From Myxococcales bacterium (GTDB lineage: Bacteria; Myxococcota_A; Polyangia; Polyangiales; Ga0077539): a stretch of 64,000 nt of DNA. The position numbers and the translations under genes are program-made. Where the stretch lies: contig JAEUKH010000032.1 of the NCBI GenBank assembly GCA_016792845.1, positions 1 to 64,000 of the forward strand. The letters run 5' to 3'. Positions 17,150 through 27,847 of this stretch are shown here, piece by piece. The notes beneath the pieces were generated by a model, which was not told the DNA's origin, did no database searches, and saw nothing but the letters and a program-made list of their open reading frames with translations. How positions within the stretch are numbered: position 1 is the stretch's first letter; each line of letters starts with the position of its first letter.

Positions 17150-18559
17150 TCAGTGCCCGCCGGGGCTCGCGGGGGCCGCCTGAAAGGCGTCGAGGTGCAT
17201 CCGGGCGGTGATGGCCTTGCGCACCATGAGAATGGTCGAGCCCACCAGGGCGGTGACCACCACGATGCCGAAGAAGACGCTGAACTCGCCCGCGCCCTCG
17301 GCCATGCTGCCGACCCAACCCGCGACAAAGTTGGCCACAAACGACGAGAGCAGCCACACGCCCATCATCAGCGACGCGAGCCGCGCGGGGGCCAGACGGT
17401 TGATCGCCGAGAGCCCCACCGGCGAGATACAAAGCTCACCCATGGTGTGGAGAAAGTACGCCCCCACCACCCACAAGACCCCCGCCTTGCCGCCGGCGGC
17501 CGACTGTCGGCTCGCGCCGAGCATCAGCACAAAGCCTGCCGACAAGAGCAAGAGGCCCATGGCGAACTTGACCGGCGTCGAGGGCTCGCGACCGGCGCGC
17601 CCGAGCCGCTGCCACAGCATCGAGAACACAGGGCCGAAGGTGAAAATGAAGAAGGGGTTGATGGCCTGAAACCACGAGGTCGGGATCTCAAGCCCCAAGA
17701 GGTGCCGATCGACCTTCTCGTCGGTGTAGAGGTTCATGAGCCCGCCCGCTTGCTCGAAGGCCGCCCAGAAGAAGATGTTGAAGAAGGTCAGCACGCCGAT
17801 CACCGCGAGGCGGTCTCTGTCGTTCGCGGTCAAGGGCTCGACGGGCTTGGGCTCGGTCACCGTCACCTCGTGGGTGCCCGCCGCGGCGCGGTACTGACCG
17901 CCCTCGTGGTCGAAGCGCGTCTCTTTGCGCTGCCGCGTCGAGAGGCCGATCTCGCCGAGGAAGCGCTTCGCCCCAAGCGCGAAGGCCACGAGGCCGAAGG
18001 CCATCCCGACCCCCGCGGCGCCGAAGCCGAAGTGCCAGCCGACCTTCTCGCCCAAGGTGCCGCACACCAGCGGCGCGAGGAAGGCGCCGAGGTTGATGCC
18101 CATATAAAAGATCGTGTACGCGCCGTCACGGCGGGGGTCGTTCTTTTCATACAAGCCTCCCACCATGGTCGAAATGTTAGGCTTGAAAAAGCCGTTGCCG
18201 ACGATCAAAAATGCCAGCGCGATGAAGAACGCCGCGGTGCCGGGTACCGCCATCAAGAAGTGGCCGATCATCATCAAGAGACCGCCCAACACCACCGCCC
18301 GCCGCTGACCCAAGAAGCGGTCGGCGAGGAAGCCCCCGAGCAAGGGCGTGAGGTACACCAAACCCGTGTAAAACCCGTAGATCTTCAGCGCCTCGGGCCG
18401 CGACCACCCGAAGCCGCCGCGGGTGCGGTCGGTCATGTAGAGCACCAAGAGGGCCCGCATCCCGTAGTAGCTCAGGCGCTCCCACATCTCGGTGGTGAAG
18501 AGCAGATAGAGACCCTTGGGGTGCCCTTGTGGTTCAGAAAGCGCGGTGTCGGTGCTCAT
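17150..18559 (-). CDS. POT/PTR family proton-coupled peptide transporter
   Basis: A 469-residue inner-membrane symporter with 12 or more predicted spans, expected to import di- and tripeptides with protons. Diagnostic features are the ExxER motif in helix 1 (EMWERLSYYGMRALL), the PTR2 signature region around GNGFFKPNISTMVGGLYEKN with the following GAYTIFYMGINLGA, and the late FVANFVAG block. The gap to the divergent glycoside-hydrolase lipoprotein gene is only 72 bp, so the two promoters probably overlap. Confidence 0.93.
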   Translation of the reverse strand: MSTDTALSEPQGHPKGLYLLFTTEMWERLSYYGMRALLVLYMTDRTRGGFGWSRPEALKIYGFYTGLVYLTPLLGGFLADRFLGQRRAVVLGGLLMMIGHFLMAVPGTAAFFIALAFLIVGNGFFKPNISTMVGGLYEKNDPRRDGAYTIFYMGINLGAFLAPLVCGTLGEKVGWHFGFGAAGVGMAFGLVAFALGAKRFLGEIGLSTRQRKETRFDHEGGQYRAAAGTHEVTVTEPKPVEPLTANDRDRLAVIGVLTFFNIFFWAAFEQAGGLMNLYTDEKVDRHLLGLEIPTSWFQAINPFFIFTFGPVFSMLWQRLGRAGREPSTPVKFAMGLLLLSAGFVLMLGASRQSAAGGKAGVLWVVGAYFLHTMGELCISPVGLSAINRLAPARLASLMMGVWLLSSFVANFVAGWVGSMAEGAGEFSVFFGIVVVTALVGSTILMVRKAITARMHLDAFQAAPASPGGH

Positions 18560-18631
18560 ACGGAGGGGCCGAGTCTACACACATGGTCGCGCTTGTGGTC
18601 TACCCTCGTCGCCAACATCAAGGGGAGGCGT

Positions 18632-20527
18632 ATGAGGCGGAGTCGCGGGCTGTTCAAAGCGCTGTGTGCGGTCGGGCTCGTCACGGGATGCGGCGCGTCG
18701 ACGCCGAGCCGCGGGGCCGAGCCGCTCGGTGACGCCGGGCCTGCGCTCGACGCGGGGGCCTTCCTCGACGACGCGGGGCCTGTGGTGTTTGAAGAGATTC
18801 CGAAGACGCCGCCGGGTGATCTCGGCCCCGTCGTCGACGACGATGTGCCGGGCGCCGACGACGTCGCGGTGCCTCCCGACCCGACCCCGCCGGTCGACGA
18901 CGCTGGGGCCCTGACCCCGCCGCCGACGCCTCCCGAGCTGCCCATGCCCCCCAATGACGGCGTGCCGCCCGAGACGCCGCCCGAGAGCGCTCCGGCGCTC
19001 CCCGGGGCTATCGGCCGCGACCGCTTCGGGGGCCTCACGGGCACCGGGCTCGGGTTTCGCCGCACGGGCTTCTTTCACATCGAGAAGCTCCGTAACACCG
19101 AGCGCACCTGGCTCGTCGACCCCGAGGGCAACCCCTTCTGGGCGGTGGGGGTCAACACCGTGCTGCGCAGCGCGAACTGCCCTGACATTACGCCCTATCT
19201 CTTGCGCGCACCGGCCATCGAGGTGGCCCGCACCGAGTGGGATCGCCTCTTCGACGGCGCCAACGGCGGCTACGGGTACCGCTTCAACAACGTCGGCTCG
19301 TTCAGCGACACCAACGACCTCGACCGCGATGTGGTGAACCCCATCGTCACCGTCGCGCCCTTCGGCATCGTGCTCGACACGGGCGTCTCGGTCACCGCGC
19401 CCTACGCCCTCCGTACGGCCTCAGGGCAAGTGCTCGGCACCAACGGCGGGGCCACCCTCGGAGACATCTTCAACCCGGCCTATGTGGCGCTCCTCGAAGG
19501 GCGCTTTCGGGCGCGGGTGCGCCCCAACGACCCCTTGCTGATGTACTACTGGATGGCCAACGAGACCGGCCGATGGGATCACCCCAACGGCCTCGGCGGC
19601 ACACCCGGCGTGCGCGACCTTCGCCCTTGGCTCTGGCCCTCGTGTCCGAGCGGCTCGACCGTCGACGCGCCGCGCTGCGCGCCCCACGCCCTGGCCTCGC
19701 TCATGCGCGCGCGATACCGCAGCGTCGAGGCCCTCAACCGCGCTTGGGGTACGGCCCACGCGAGCTTCGAGGCCGTGGCCGCGGCGCGCCCGACGATGCG
19801 CTCTGAGGTCGCCGAGCGACGCTGCAATGCGGCCTGCGCCAACGATCTGCAACGGTTCGTGCGTTGGTTCGACAGCGAGACCGTGAGGGTCACCACCACG
19901 ATGCTGCGTCGGCTCGACCCGAACCACCTCGTGTCGTCTCCGCGGCTCGCCATGGGCAGCCCCCGCAGTTATTGCTTCTGGGGCCTCTCGGGCTGCAACG
20001 AGGTGTTCACCAACGGCGAGCGGGTGCCCGCGGCGAGCGGCGATGTGCGCTTCGCGCCGTGGGATCTGTTCCAACGTCGCGGCGACGCGGGGTACGACCT
20101 CGTGAGCCTCAACGCGTACTCGCTCACTCACCGCGCGGGCTACGAGCGCCCTTGGTTTACCGACGGCGTTCACCGCATTCAGCGCGAGACGGGGCTGCCC
20201 GTGCTCATCAGCGAGTTTGGCATTCGCGCCCGCATCGAAGGCTGGAGCAACGACGGCGGCGCGCCCGCCTTCGTCTCCGCGGGGACCCCCAGCGAAGAGC
20301 AGCGCCGCCGCGGGAGCTACTACGTCACCGACCTCACGCAGTTTATGGCCTTTCGAGGCATCCTCGGGGCGAGCATCCACCGATGGGCCGATCGGTACTT
20401 GCCCACCGAGCAGATGAACATGGGCATCGTGCACCGCGACGGCGCCCGCTGGGAGCCCTTCGACAGCGCGATTCGCGGCTTCAACAACGGCATCTACAGC
20501 CGGCTGCGCGCCGCGACGGGGTGGTGA
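18632..20527 (+). CDS. Glycoside-hydrolase-like lipoprotein (TIM-barrel clan)
   Basis: A 631-residue exported lipoprotein. The signal ends in LVTGC (Cys20) and is followed by a long Asp/Pro/Ala-rich linker to about residue 125. The globular part begins GFFHIEKLRNTERTWLVDPE and continues FWAVGVNTV, as in agarase/beta-galactosidase-like clan A glycosidases. Glu311 (YYWMANETGRW) is a candidate acid/base and Glu528 (PVLISEFG) a candidate nucleophile. The RYRSVEALNRAWGT segment resembles GH42-type enzymes. The polysaccharide substrate is unknown. The start ATG at 18632 has an excellent ribosome site (AGGGGAGG), so the open frame extending far upstream, antisense to the POT gene, is spurious. Confidence 0.75.
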   Translation: MRRSRGLFKALCAVGLVTGCGASTPSRGAEPLGDAGPALDAGAFLDDAGPVVFEEIPKTPPGDLGPVVDDDVPGADDVAVPPDPTPPVDDAGALTPPPTPPELPMPPNDGVPPETPPESAPALPGAIGRDRFGGLTGTGLGFRRTGFFHIEKLRNTERTWLVDPEGNPFWAVGVNTVLRSANCPDITPYLLRAPAIEVARTEWDRLFDGANGGYGYRFNNVGSFSDTNDLDRDVVNPIVTVAPFGIVLDTGVSVTAPYALRTASGQVLGTNGGATLGDIFNPAYVALLEGRFRARVRPNDPLLMYYWMANETGRWDHPNGLGGTPGVRDLRPWLWPSCPSGSTVDAPRCAPHALASLMRARYRSVEALNRAWGTAHASFEAVAAARPTMRSEVAERRCNAACANDLQRFVRWFDSETVRVTTTMLRRLDPNHLVSSPRLAMGSPRSYCFWGLSGCNEVFTNGERVPAASGDVRFAPWDLFQRRGDAGYDLVSLNAYSLTHRAGYERPWFTDGVHRIQRETGLPVLISEFGIRARIEGWSNDGGAPAFVSAGTPSEEQRRRGSYYVTDLTQFMAFRGILGASIHRWADRYLPTEQMNMGIVHRDGARWEPFDSAIRGFNNGIYSRLRAATGW

Positions 20528-20541
20528 GCGTTACGGGCCGC

Positions 20542-20579
20542 CGCGGGGCTCTCAGCCCGAAAGCCTGAGAGCCACCGCG
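20542..20579. terminator. Bidirectional terminator hairpin
   Basis: GGCTCTCAG at 20547-20555 pairs exactly with CTGAGAGCC at 20565-20573 around a 9-base loop. CGCGG at 20542-20546 extends the stem with CCGCG at 20575-20579 past a one-base bulge. It lies between the stop codons of two convergent genes. No T-tract follows on either side. Confidence 0.7.
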
Positions 20580-20593
20580 AGAGCGCCTCGGCT

Positions 20594-23500
20594 TCAGCGG
20601 ACGATGTGACGGAGGGTGTAGCGCATCCCGTTGGCCCGGGTGCGCTCGTCGACCACCACGGCGTTGAGGCCGCGGTTCATGGCGGCTTCGATGCGCGAGC
20701 CGTAGTTCGCGGTGTCGCCGCCGGTGCCGGCGCAGTTGGTGCCGCCGTCGTCGTTGCACTGCACCTGCGCGCCCGTCAGGCTGCTGTACACGTACATCGC
20801 CGGGTCGTAGGTGATCGAGCCGATGGCCCGGGTGTACGTGCCGTTGTCGCGCGGGCACAAGCTAAACAGCGACGTCTGCGCCCCGCAGGTCACGAACCAG
20901 CGCACGTCTTCGCCCGAGGTGCTGCCGCCGCAGGTGCCGCTCTGACGGCCGGTGCCCACGAGGGTGGTCGCCGGGCGGCCGTCGCCGGTGATGGGCGCGT
21001 CGTAGAAGAAGCTCCCGTAGGTGCTCGCGAGGTGCTGAACATGCAGCGTAAAGCTGCCGCTCGCCGAGCCGAAACCGCCCACGGCGATGAAGTAAGTGCC
21101 CGCGTTGAGCACCGCCGAGGTGCGCGATTGCAGCGTCGAGGTGAAGCCGCCCGCCCCGCACCCCGCGTCGTCGTTGCAGCTGTTGGCCACGAGGGCGCCG
21201 TTGGCGTCGACGATGTACAGCAGGGTGTCGTAGCTCGACCCCGCGGTGTCGGCGTAGAGCACCTCGCGACCGGTGAGGGTCACGCGGTACCAGACGTTCA
21301 GCGGGCTCGTGCCGCAGCCTGCGGGGCCGTCGAAGGTCGCGTTGGCGCTCGAACCCGTGACCGTCACCTCGGCGTTGGCGAGGGTGATCGCCGTGGCGTT
21401 GGCGCGGTCGTTGTTGAGCGGGCGACACACCCCCGCGTTGCAGCCCGTACCCGCGCCGCACACGCGCCCGCAGGCGCCGCAGTTGTTGTTGTCGGTGGCG
21501 GTGTTGATGCACGCCGAGCCGCACGCGGTCTGACCGCTCGGGCAGGCGCAACGACCCGCCGCGCAGCTCGCGCCGGTGGGGCAGCGGGTGCCGCAGGCGC
21601 CGCAGTTGGTGGCGTCGGTCTGGAGGTTGATGCACGCGCTGCCGCAGGCCGACAGACCGCCGGTGCAGCTGCACACGCTGCTGTTGCAGGTGAGCGCGCC
21701 CATGCAGACGTTGCCGCAGCGGCCGCAGTTGTTACGGTCGCTCACAGGGCTGACGCAAGCGCCGTTGCAGAGGAGCTGCCCCGTCGGGCAACCGCAGGTG
21801 CCCGCGTTGCAGAGCTGGCCCGTGCCGCAGGCGTTGCCGCAGCGACCGCAGTGGGCCGTGCTGGTCTGGAGGTTGACGCAGCTCGAACCGCAGAAGTTCT
21901 GCCCCGTCGGGCAGGCCCCGAGGGTGAGGCTGAGCGTAAAGGGCCCCGCCGCGGCGCTGTTGTAGCCGTCGACGTAGAGGGTGTGAAGCCCCGCCCCCGC
22001 CGGGATGTTGCCCGTGATGGTCGACTGCGTGTTGCAGGTGTCGTCGTTGCAGACCGGCACCGGCGAGCGGCCCGCCGAGCGCTGCTCGAGCACGGTGTCG
22101 AAGTTCGCCGCGCCGCAGGTCGAGGCCGAATACGCGAGCTGGGCGAAGCTCGGGCAGGTCGCGAACCAGTAGCTCACCTCAGGCCCGGAGGCCGTGGTGC
22201 AGCTCTGCGTCAAGACGCCCGTGCCCGACGTGGTGCCCATGAAGGTTTGGGTGCCCGCGCTCAAATTGGTGAGCTGCGTCACCGCACCAGAGCCCAGCGG
22301 AAGGTGCTGAAAACGCAGGGTAAACGGCCCCGCCGCGGCGCTGTTGTAGCCGCCCACCACGAGGTAGTAGGTGCCCGGGGTGAGCACCTGCACGAGCTGG
22401 CTCTGGGTGGTGCCGCACGAGTCGTCGGTGCAGGTGTTGGCCACGGTGCCCATGCCCGTCGAGGGGGCGAGCGCGAGCACGGTGTCGTAGGTCGTGCCGA
22501 AGGTGTCGGCGTAGACCACCTCGCGCTGCGTGAGCGTGAAGCGGTAGTAGACGTCGCCGCCGCTGGCGCAGCCCGCGTTGTTGGCCGCCGCGGCGTTCGA
22601 GCCCGTCAAGGTCTGCGAGGGCGACGCGAGGTTGATCACCACCGCGCCCGCGGGCAGATCGTTCGCCGGAGCCATCGCGCGGCACATGCCGCTCACGCAG
22701 TTTTGCCCGCTCGGACACGCGTTGTTGCAGGCCCCGCAGTTGCGAATGTCTGAGGCCGTGTCGATGCACGCCTGACCGCAGAGGGTCTGGCCCATCGGGC
22801 ACCCGCAGCTCCCGCTGGTGCACACCTGACCGTTGTTGCAGGCCACCCCGCAACGACCGCAGTTCTGCGCGCTGCTCTGGAGGTCGACGCACGCGTCATT
22901 GCAGCGGGTCTCGTTGCTCGCGCAGGGGCGGCGACAAACGCCCGCGGCGCAGCTCTCGCCGGTGCCGCACACCACCCCGCAAGCACCACAGTTTTGCGCG
23001 CTGGTCTGGAGGTCAACGCAGGCCGAGCCGCACGCCGTCTGGCCCGTCATACAGAGCAGGGTGCAGACCCCGCTGCGACACGACTCCCCCATGCGACAGG
23101 CGTTGTTGCACGCGCCGCAGTTCGAGGCGTCGCTCTGGAGGTCAACGCACGACTGCTGCCCCATGCTGCCCATGCAGATCGAGCGCGGCGCGTTGCAGAC
23201 CACGCTGCACGCGCCCATCACACACATCTGACCGCTGGGGCACACGTTGCCGCAGGCGCCGCAGTTGCTGGTGTCGCTCGCCGTGTTCGCGCAAGCGGGC
23301 GGAGTGCCGCAAAGCTGCTCGTTCATCGCGCAGTTGGGCACGCAGCCCCCCGCGCGACAGCTCTGACCGCTCGGGCACGCGTTGCCGCAGGCGCCGCAGT
23401 TGGCCGCGTTGGCGCTCACGTCGATGCACATTCCGCCGCAGAAGGCCTGGCCCATCGGGCAAACCGGCCCGGTGTCGGTGGTGACCTGACTGTCTTCGAT

Positions 23501-23845
23501 CACCGGCGCGTCGGGAGTCACCACGGCATCCATCGAGGGGGCGGCGTCCATCGAGGGGGCGGCGTCTTCGACGGGTGCGCCCGCGTCTTCGACGGGGTTG
23601 CCGGTGTCTTCGACGGGGTTGCCCGTGTCTTCGACGGGGTTGCCGGTGTCTTCGACGGGGTTGCCCGTGTCTTCGACGGGGTTGCCCGTGTCGTTGGTGG
23701 GCGACCCGGTGTCTTCTGCCGGTGAGCCGGTGTCTTTGACGACACCCGAGTCTGTCTCATCGGGTGTACCCGTGTTGCCGCTGCTGCCACAGGCCGCCAG
23801 GGCCAAGGCTGGCAGGAGCCACAAAATCCTTCGATCAAGTCGCAA
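20594..23845 (-). CDS. Large Cys-rich modular lipoprotein
   Basis: A 1083-residue exported protein. The signal peptide ends in ALAACGSS (lipobox LAAC) and is followed by a low-complexity linker of DTGNPVE repeats. Then come six cysteine modules of the form NCGxCGxxCxxG-x-x-C, two beta-rich domains (VYYRFTLTQREVVYAD, YDTVLAL, GTYYLVVGGYNSAAAGPF), four more cysteine modules and two more beta-rich domains. Such CGACGN modules are common in myxobacterial surface proteins, and I recall them being misnamed as tryptophan synthase. The start is TTG at 23845, because a perfect ribosome site (AAAGGAGG) sits 5 bases upstream. Likely a cell-surface protein; ligand unknown. Confidence 0.85.
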   Translation of the reverse strand: MRLDRRILWLLPALALAACGSSGNTGTPDETDSGVVKDTGSPAEDTGSPTNDTGNPVEDTGNPVEDTGNPVEDTGNPVEDTGNPVEDAGAPVEDAAPSMDAAPSMDAVVTPDAPVIEDSQVTTDTGPVCPMGQAFCGGMCIDVSANAANCGACGNACPSGQSCRAGGCVPNCAMNEQLCGTPPACANTASDTSNCGACGNVCPSGQMCVMGACSVVCNAPRSICMGSMGQQSCVDLQSDASNCGACNNACRMGESCRSGVCTLLCMTGQTACGSACVDLQTSAQNCGACGVVCGTGESCAAGVCRRPCASNETRCNDACVDLQSSAQNCGRCGVACNNGQVCTSGSCGCPMGQTLCGQACIDTASDIRNCGACNNACPSGQNCVSGMCRAMAPANDLPAGAVVINLASPSQTLTGSNAAAANNAGCASGGDVYYRFTLTQREVVYADTFGTTYDTVLALAPSTGMGTVANTCTDDSCGTTQSQLVQVLTPGTYYLVVGGYNSAAAGPFTLRFQHLPLGSGAVTQLTNLSAGTQTFMGTTSGTGVLTQSCTTASGPEVSYWFATCPSFAQLAYSASTCGAANFDTVLEQRSAGRSPVPVCNDDTCNTQSTITGNIPAGAGLHTLYVDGYNSAAAGPFTLSLTLGACPTGQNFCGSSCVNLQTSTAHCGRCGNACGTGQLCNAGTCGCPTGQLLCNGACVSPVSDRNNCGRCGNVCMGALTCNSSVCSCTGGLSACGSACINLQTDATNCGACGTRCPTGASCAAGRCACPSGQTACGSACINTATDNNNCGACGRVCGAGTGCNAGVCRPLNNDRANATAITLANAEVTVTGSSANATFDGPAGCGTSPLNVWYRVTLTGREVLYADTAGSSYDTLLYIVDANGALVANSCNDDAGCGAGGFTSTLQSRTSAVLNAGTYFIAVGGFGSASGSFTLHVQHLASTYGSFFYDAPITGDGRPATTLVGTGRQSGTCGGSTSGEDVRWFVTCGAQTSLFSLCPRDNGTYTRAIGSITYDPAMYVYSSLTGAQVQCNDDGGTNCAGTGGDTANYGSRIEAAMNRGLNAVVVDERTRANGMRYTLRHIVR
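23585..23689 (-). repeat. Five 21-bp tandem repeats coding DTGNPVE
   Basis: Five nearly identical 21-bp units lie head to tail inside the linker of the Cys-rich lipoprotein. Two or three degenerate units follow to about 23750. Each unit adds seven residues without shifting the frame, so copy number can change while the protein stays in frame. Confidence 0.85.
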
Positions 23846-23850
23846 GAGAT

Positions 23851-23858
23851 CCTCCTTT
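23851..23858 (-). promoter_or_regulatory. Strong Shine-Dalgarno fixing a TTG start
   Basis: On the minus strand AAAGGAGG is followed by ATCTC and then TTG (23845). An open reading frame also runs through this site from 23872, but the perfect ribosome site and the signal peptide that begins just after it favour the TTG. Confidence 0.8.
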
Positions 23859-24075
23859 AAATACCGCGTCAATGCGTGATGAAAGCAGCGGGCAGCGGCC
23901 CCCTCGGGGAGTCGCCTTCAACCAATGAGCCCGTGACCCGCTCAGCCTGTGGTCAGAAGACCCCACCACGCGCCCAGGGTCAACCAGACGACGGTCAAAA
24001 AGGCACGCCTCACCGCGGATATGCAGGGGGCGCGAAGGTGGGCCGACAGGTGTCGAGCGCTGCGGCCCCGGCGGC

Positions 24076-25527
24076 TCAGAGCGCGTGACCTTCGACGGCG
24101 GGCGCCACCGCGTCGCGCATCGCTTCGGCCTGCTGCTTGAGGCTCTCGACCGCCGCGTGGAGCGGCAGCGCCGCAGGCTCGCTCGGCGCCGCGCTCACCG
24201 CGCCCGGAGCGCCCTGAAGATACATCGCCGCGACCTGGCGCAGCGGCCCCATCAGCACGTCGGCCACCACGTCGCCCGCCCCCGCCATGGCCCGCACCCG
24301 AAGCTCGCGCGCGAGACGGGTGGTCACCTCACCCTGCGAGACCGGCAGCGCCTGAAGCCCCACCGAGAGCAAGGCCGACAAGAGCGAGGTGCCGAGCTCG
24401 GTCTCCAAAAACATCGCGATGCGCGCGCGGAGCGAGGCATCGTCAGGCGCGAGATGCCGTGACAACAAGGCCACGATGGGCTCTCGCGCGAGCTTCACAA
24501 ACTGCGAGCCCGCGAGACGCCAGGCCGCCTCGCCCGCATCGGCTTCGAGGGTCTTGAGCACAGGCGTGATCTTTTCGTTCATCGTACGCTCCAGAAACGT
24601 AGGGGCCGACGGGGCCTCGGTGAGAGAATTGCCAGACACGACAGGCGCCGCGCGCTTCGCCGTCGAGACGCGGCTCGGCCCCAACACCGGCGGCAGCACC
24701 GGCGGCACCACCGCCGCCCCTGCCCCGTCGGGGAGCCAATGTTCGCTGTTTGAAAACCGCGCCACAAGTACGGTGCTGGTGCGCGCGAGCCAGAGCGCCA
24801 CTGCGGGCCCCTGAGGCGTGCGATGGTGATGGTGGGTCACCCGCGCCGCCAAGGCCCACGCGCACTCGACCACGCCGCGCCGGAGGTGCCGCTGCTGCTC
24901 AGCCCGCGAGAGCCCGCGCCAGACACCACCCGACTCGCGCGACAACACACGCTCGGTGCGCAACACCGCGCCGCGCATCAGCTCGTCAACCCCATGGCTG
25001 TTCACCGCGAGGAGCGACGCGACATGCTTGAGCTGATGCAACCAGGCGATCAGAAAAGGCCCCTCGGCGGTGCGGGGGTCGACGTCATCACGGGCCGTCG
25101 AGAAGGCCTCGCGCGAGGCCTCGACCAACGACTCGAAGGGCGCGCCGCTCAGGCCCAGCTGCGTGAGCGGCCAGCGGCTCACGGCCTCTGCAAAATCAGC
25201 CGCGTAGAGCAACGCGTCGACGCGCTCGCTCAGCGACACGCTGCGCTCTGCCTCGATCACCATGGCCCGCGCCGACCACACCAGCGTGGCGCGAAACCAA
25301 CCCTCTTGAAGACTCGGAGGCGCGAGCGGGGTCGCGGCCCGCGCCGCTGTGTCGGCCGCCGTCAACGCCGTCTCGATCGACTCGCTCGGGAGCCAGGCCC
25401 GCAACGCCTTCAACGTCGCCTCGGCGCAGCGCTGCCCCGACTCACCCCAACGCGCCTCAAGCCACGGTGAGCCCACCAACGCACGCGAGAGAAACAAGCC
25501 GATCTGTCGTGACTGCTGAACCGCCAT
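24076..25527 (-). CDS. Hypothetical protein, Ala/Leu-rich helical
   Basis: About 483 residues from the ATG at 25527, or 528 if the ATG at 25662 is used. The longer form would start only 8 bp from the divergent M20 gene, so I prefer the shorter one. The protein is mostly helical with no signal peptide or clear membrane span. A linker rich in Pro/Val/Ala (around residues 310-345 of the long form) separates two parts. The C-terminal part begins MNEKITPVLKTLEADAGEA and contains an amphipathic Leu/Ala stretch. A THHHHRTP segment is present, with no known motif around it. I do not recognise the family. Confidence 0.6.
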   Translation of the reverse strand: MAVQQSRQIGLFLSRALVGSPWLEARWGESGQRCAEATLKALRAWLPSESIETALTAADTAARAATPLAPPSLQEGWFRATLVWSARAMVIEAERSVSLSERVDALLYAADFAEAVSRWPLTQLGLSGAPFESLVEASREAFSTARDDVDPRTAEGPFLIAWLHQLKHVASLLAVNSHGVDELMRGAVLRTERVLSRESGGVWRGLSRAEQQRHLRRGVVECAWALAARVTHHHHRTPQGPAVALWLARTSTVLVARFSNSEHWLPDGAGAAVVPPVLPPVLGPSRVSTAKRAAPVVSGNSLTEAPSAPTFLERTMNEKITPVLKTLEADAGEAAWRLAGSQFVKLAREPIVALLSRHLAPDDASLRARIAMFLETELGTSLLSALLSVGLQALPVSQGEVTTRLARELRVRAMAGAGDVVADVLMGPLRQVAAMYLQGAPGAVSAAPSEPAALPLHAAVESLKQQAEAMRDAVAPAVEGHAL

Positions 25528-25670
25528 GGCACCACCCGCGCGTCGCGCCCCCGGTGATCGGGTCGACTGCGCCCACTCATAGGCCCTCACCCGCGCCGTC
25601 GCAACCGCGCGCGTGACATACTCTGTCAAGGCTCTGGCGCCCGGGCGCACAGCGGGTACCATCGAGCGCC

Positions 25671-26813
<1,143 letters not shown>

Positions 26814-26831
26814 GTTGAGATCCTCCGCGCC

Positions 26832-27839
26832 ATGACCGAGACGCTCCCTGCGACGATGCGCGCGCTCGAGCTGCGCGACCATGACGGCCTCCCGGGCTCC
26901 CTCACGCTGGTCGAACGGCCGCTCCCAAAGCCTTCTCAAACTGAGGTTTTGGTAAAAATCATCGCGGCCAACATCAACCCCTCCGATCTGATGTTCCTCC
27001 GCGGGGTGTACGGCACGCGGCGCCCGCTGCCGACGGTGCCCGGCTTCGAGGGCGTCGGCGTCGTGGTCTCGGCCGGCGGCCCTTTGGGGCGCCTCCTGGT
27101 CGGCCGCCGCGTCGCCACCAGCACCCAACAGAGCGACGGCACCTGGGCCGAGTACATGCTCGCCTCGGCGCTCGGGTGCGTGCCCCTGCGCGACCGCATC
27201 TCAGACGACCAGGGGGCCTCGTTCCTGATCAACCCCTTTAGCGCCTTCGGCCTCTTCGATACGGCCCGGCGCGACGGTCACAAGGCCGCCATTCACACCG
27301 CCGCGGCGAGCGCCTTGGGGCGCATGCTCGTGCACATCTCGCGTCGCGAGCGCTTCCCCATGGTGCATGTGGTGCGACGCGCGGCGCAGGTCGAGCTCTT
27401 GCGGGGTTTGGGCGCCGAGCACGTCCTTGATTCGAGCGAGGCCGATTTTCAATCGAAGCTCCACGCCCTCGCCGCGCAGCTCAACGCCACGGCGGCCTTC
27501 GACGCCGTCGCGGGCCCCATGAGCGGCATCCTCTTGCACGCGATGCCCCGCAACAGCGAGGTGTATGTGTACGGCGCCTTGTCTGAAGCGCACGCGCAGT
27601 TCGACCCCCGCGACCTCATCTTTGAAGGCAAGAAGGTGCGCGGCTGGTGGCTGGCCGAGTACCTCCGTCGACCCGACCGCGCGGTGCTCGCGATGGCCTC
27701 GGTGCCCGGGTACTTCGATGAAGGCATGGCCAGCCCCGTGAGGGCGCGGTACCCCTTCTCAAAAGTGCACGAGGCCCTCGCCGCGTATCAGGGCGACATG
27801 ACCGCGGGCAAGGTCTTGCTCGTGCCTGACCCACGGTAG
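26832..27839 (+). CDS. MDR-family NAD(P)H-dependent oxidoreductase
   Basis: A 335-residue medium-chain reductase of the zinc-free quinone oxidoreductase / enoyl-thioester reductase branch. The N-terminal GroES-like half contains VLVKIIAANINPSDLMFLRG and TVPGFEGVGVV. The Rossmann half contains HTAAASALGRM, where the usual AxxGxxG is weakened, and a conserved GGD-like ALSEAHAQFDP segment. Structural zinc cysteines are absent. It resembles MECR/crotonyl-type reductases. The gene lies 18 bp after the M20 peptidase gene. Substrate unknown. Confidence 0.85.
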   Translation: MTETLPATMRALELRDHDGLPGSLTLVERPLPKPSQTEVLVKIIAANINPSDLMFLRGVYGTRRPLPTVPGFEGVGVVVSAGGPLGRLLVGRRVATSTQQSDGTWAEYMLASALGCVPLRDRISDDQGASFLINPFSAFGLFDTARRDGHKAAIHTAAASALGRMLVHISRRERFPMVHVVRRAAQVELLRGLGAEHVLDSSEADFQSKLHALAAQLNATAAFDAVAGPMSGILLHAMPRNSEVYVYGALSEAHAQFDPRDLIFEGKKVRGWWLAEYLRRPDRAVLAMASVPGYFDEGMASPVRARYPFSKVHEALAAYQGDMTAGKVLLVPDPR

Positions 27840-27847
27840 ACCCTGAG

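Noticed and set aside
17153..18631. Long open frame joined upstream of the glycoside-hydrolase lipoprotein
   Set aside because: These 493 codons are antisense to the POT transporter. The ribosome site AGGGGAGG and signal peptide at 18632 mark the true start.
20606..22753. 715-codon rightward open frame
   Set aside because: Antisense shadow of the Cys-rich lipoprotein, with Ala/Arg/Gly-rich translation and no motif; GC-rich genes leave such frames open.
24577..24600. Separate gene start at MNEKITPVLK inside the 24076-25527 protein
   Set aside because: The frame continues unbroken through it and no ribosome site precedes the ATG.
25614..25628. TGACA-TACTC-TGTCA dyad between two divergent genes as a sixth copy of the selA/comEC palindrome
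   Set aside because: Arm spacing is five instead of three bases and the inner CAC/GTG bases differ.
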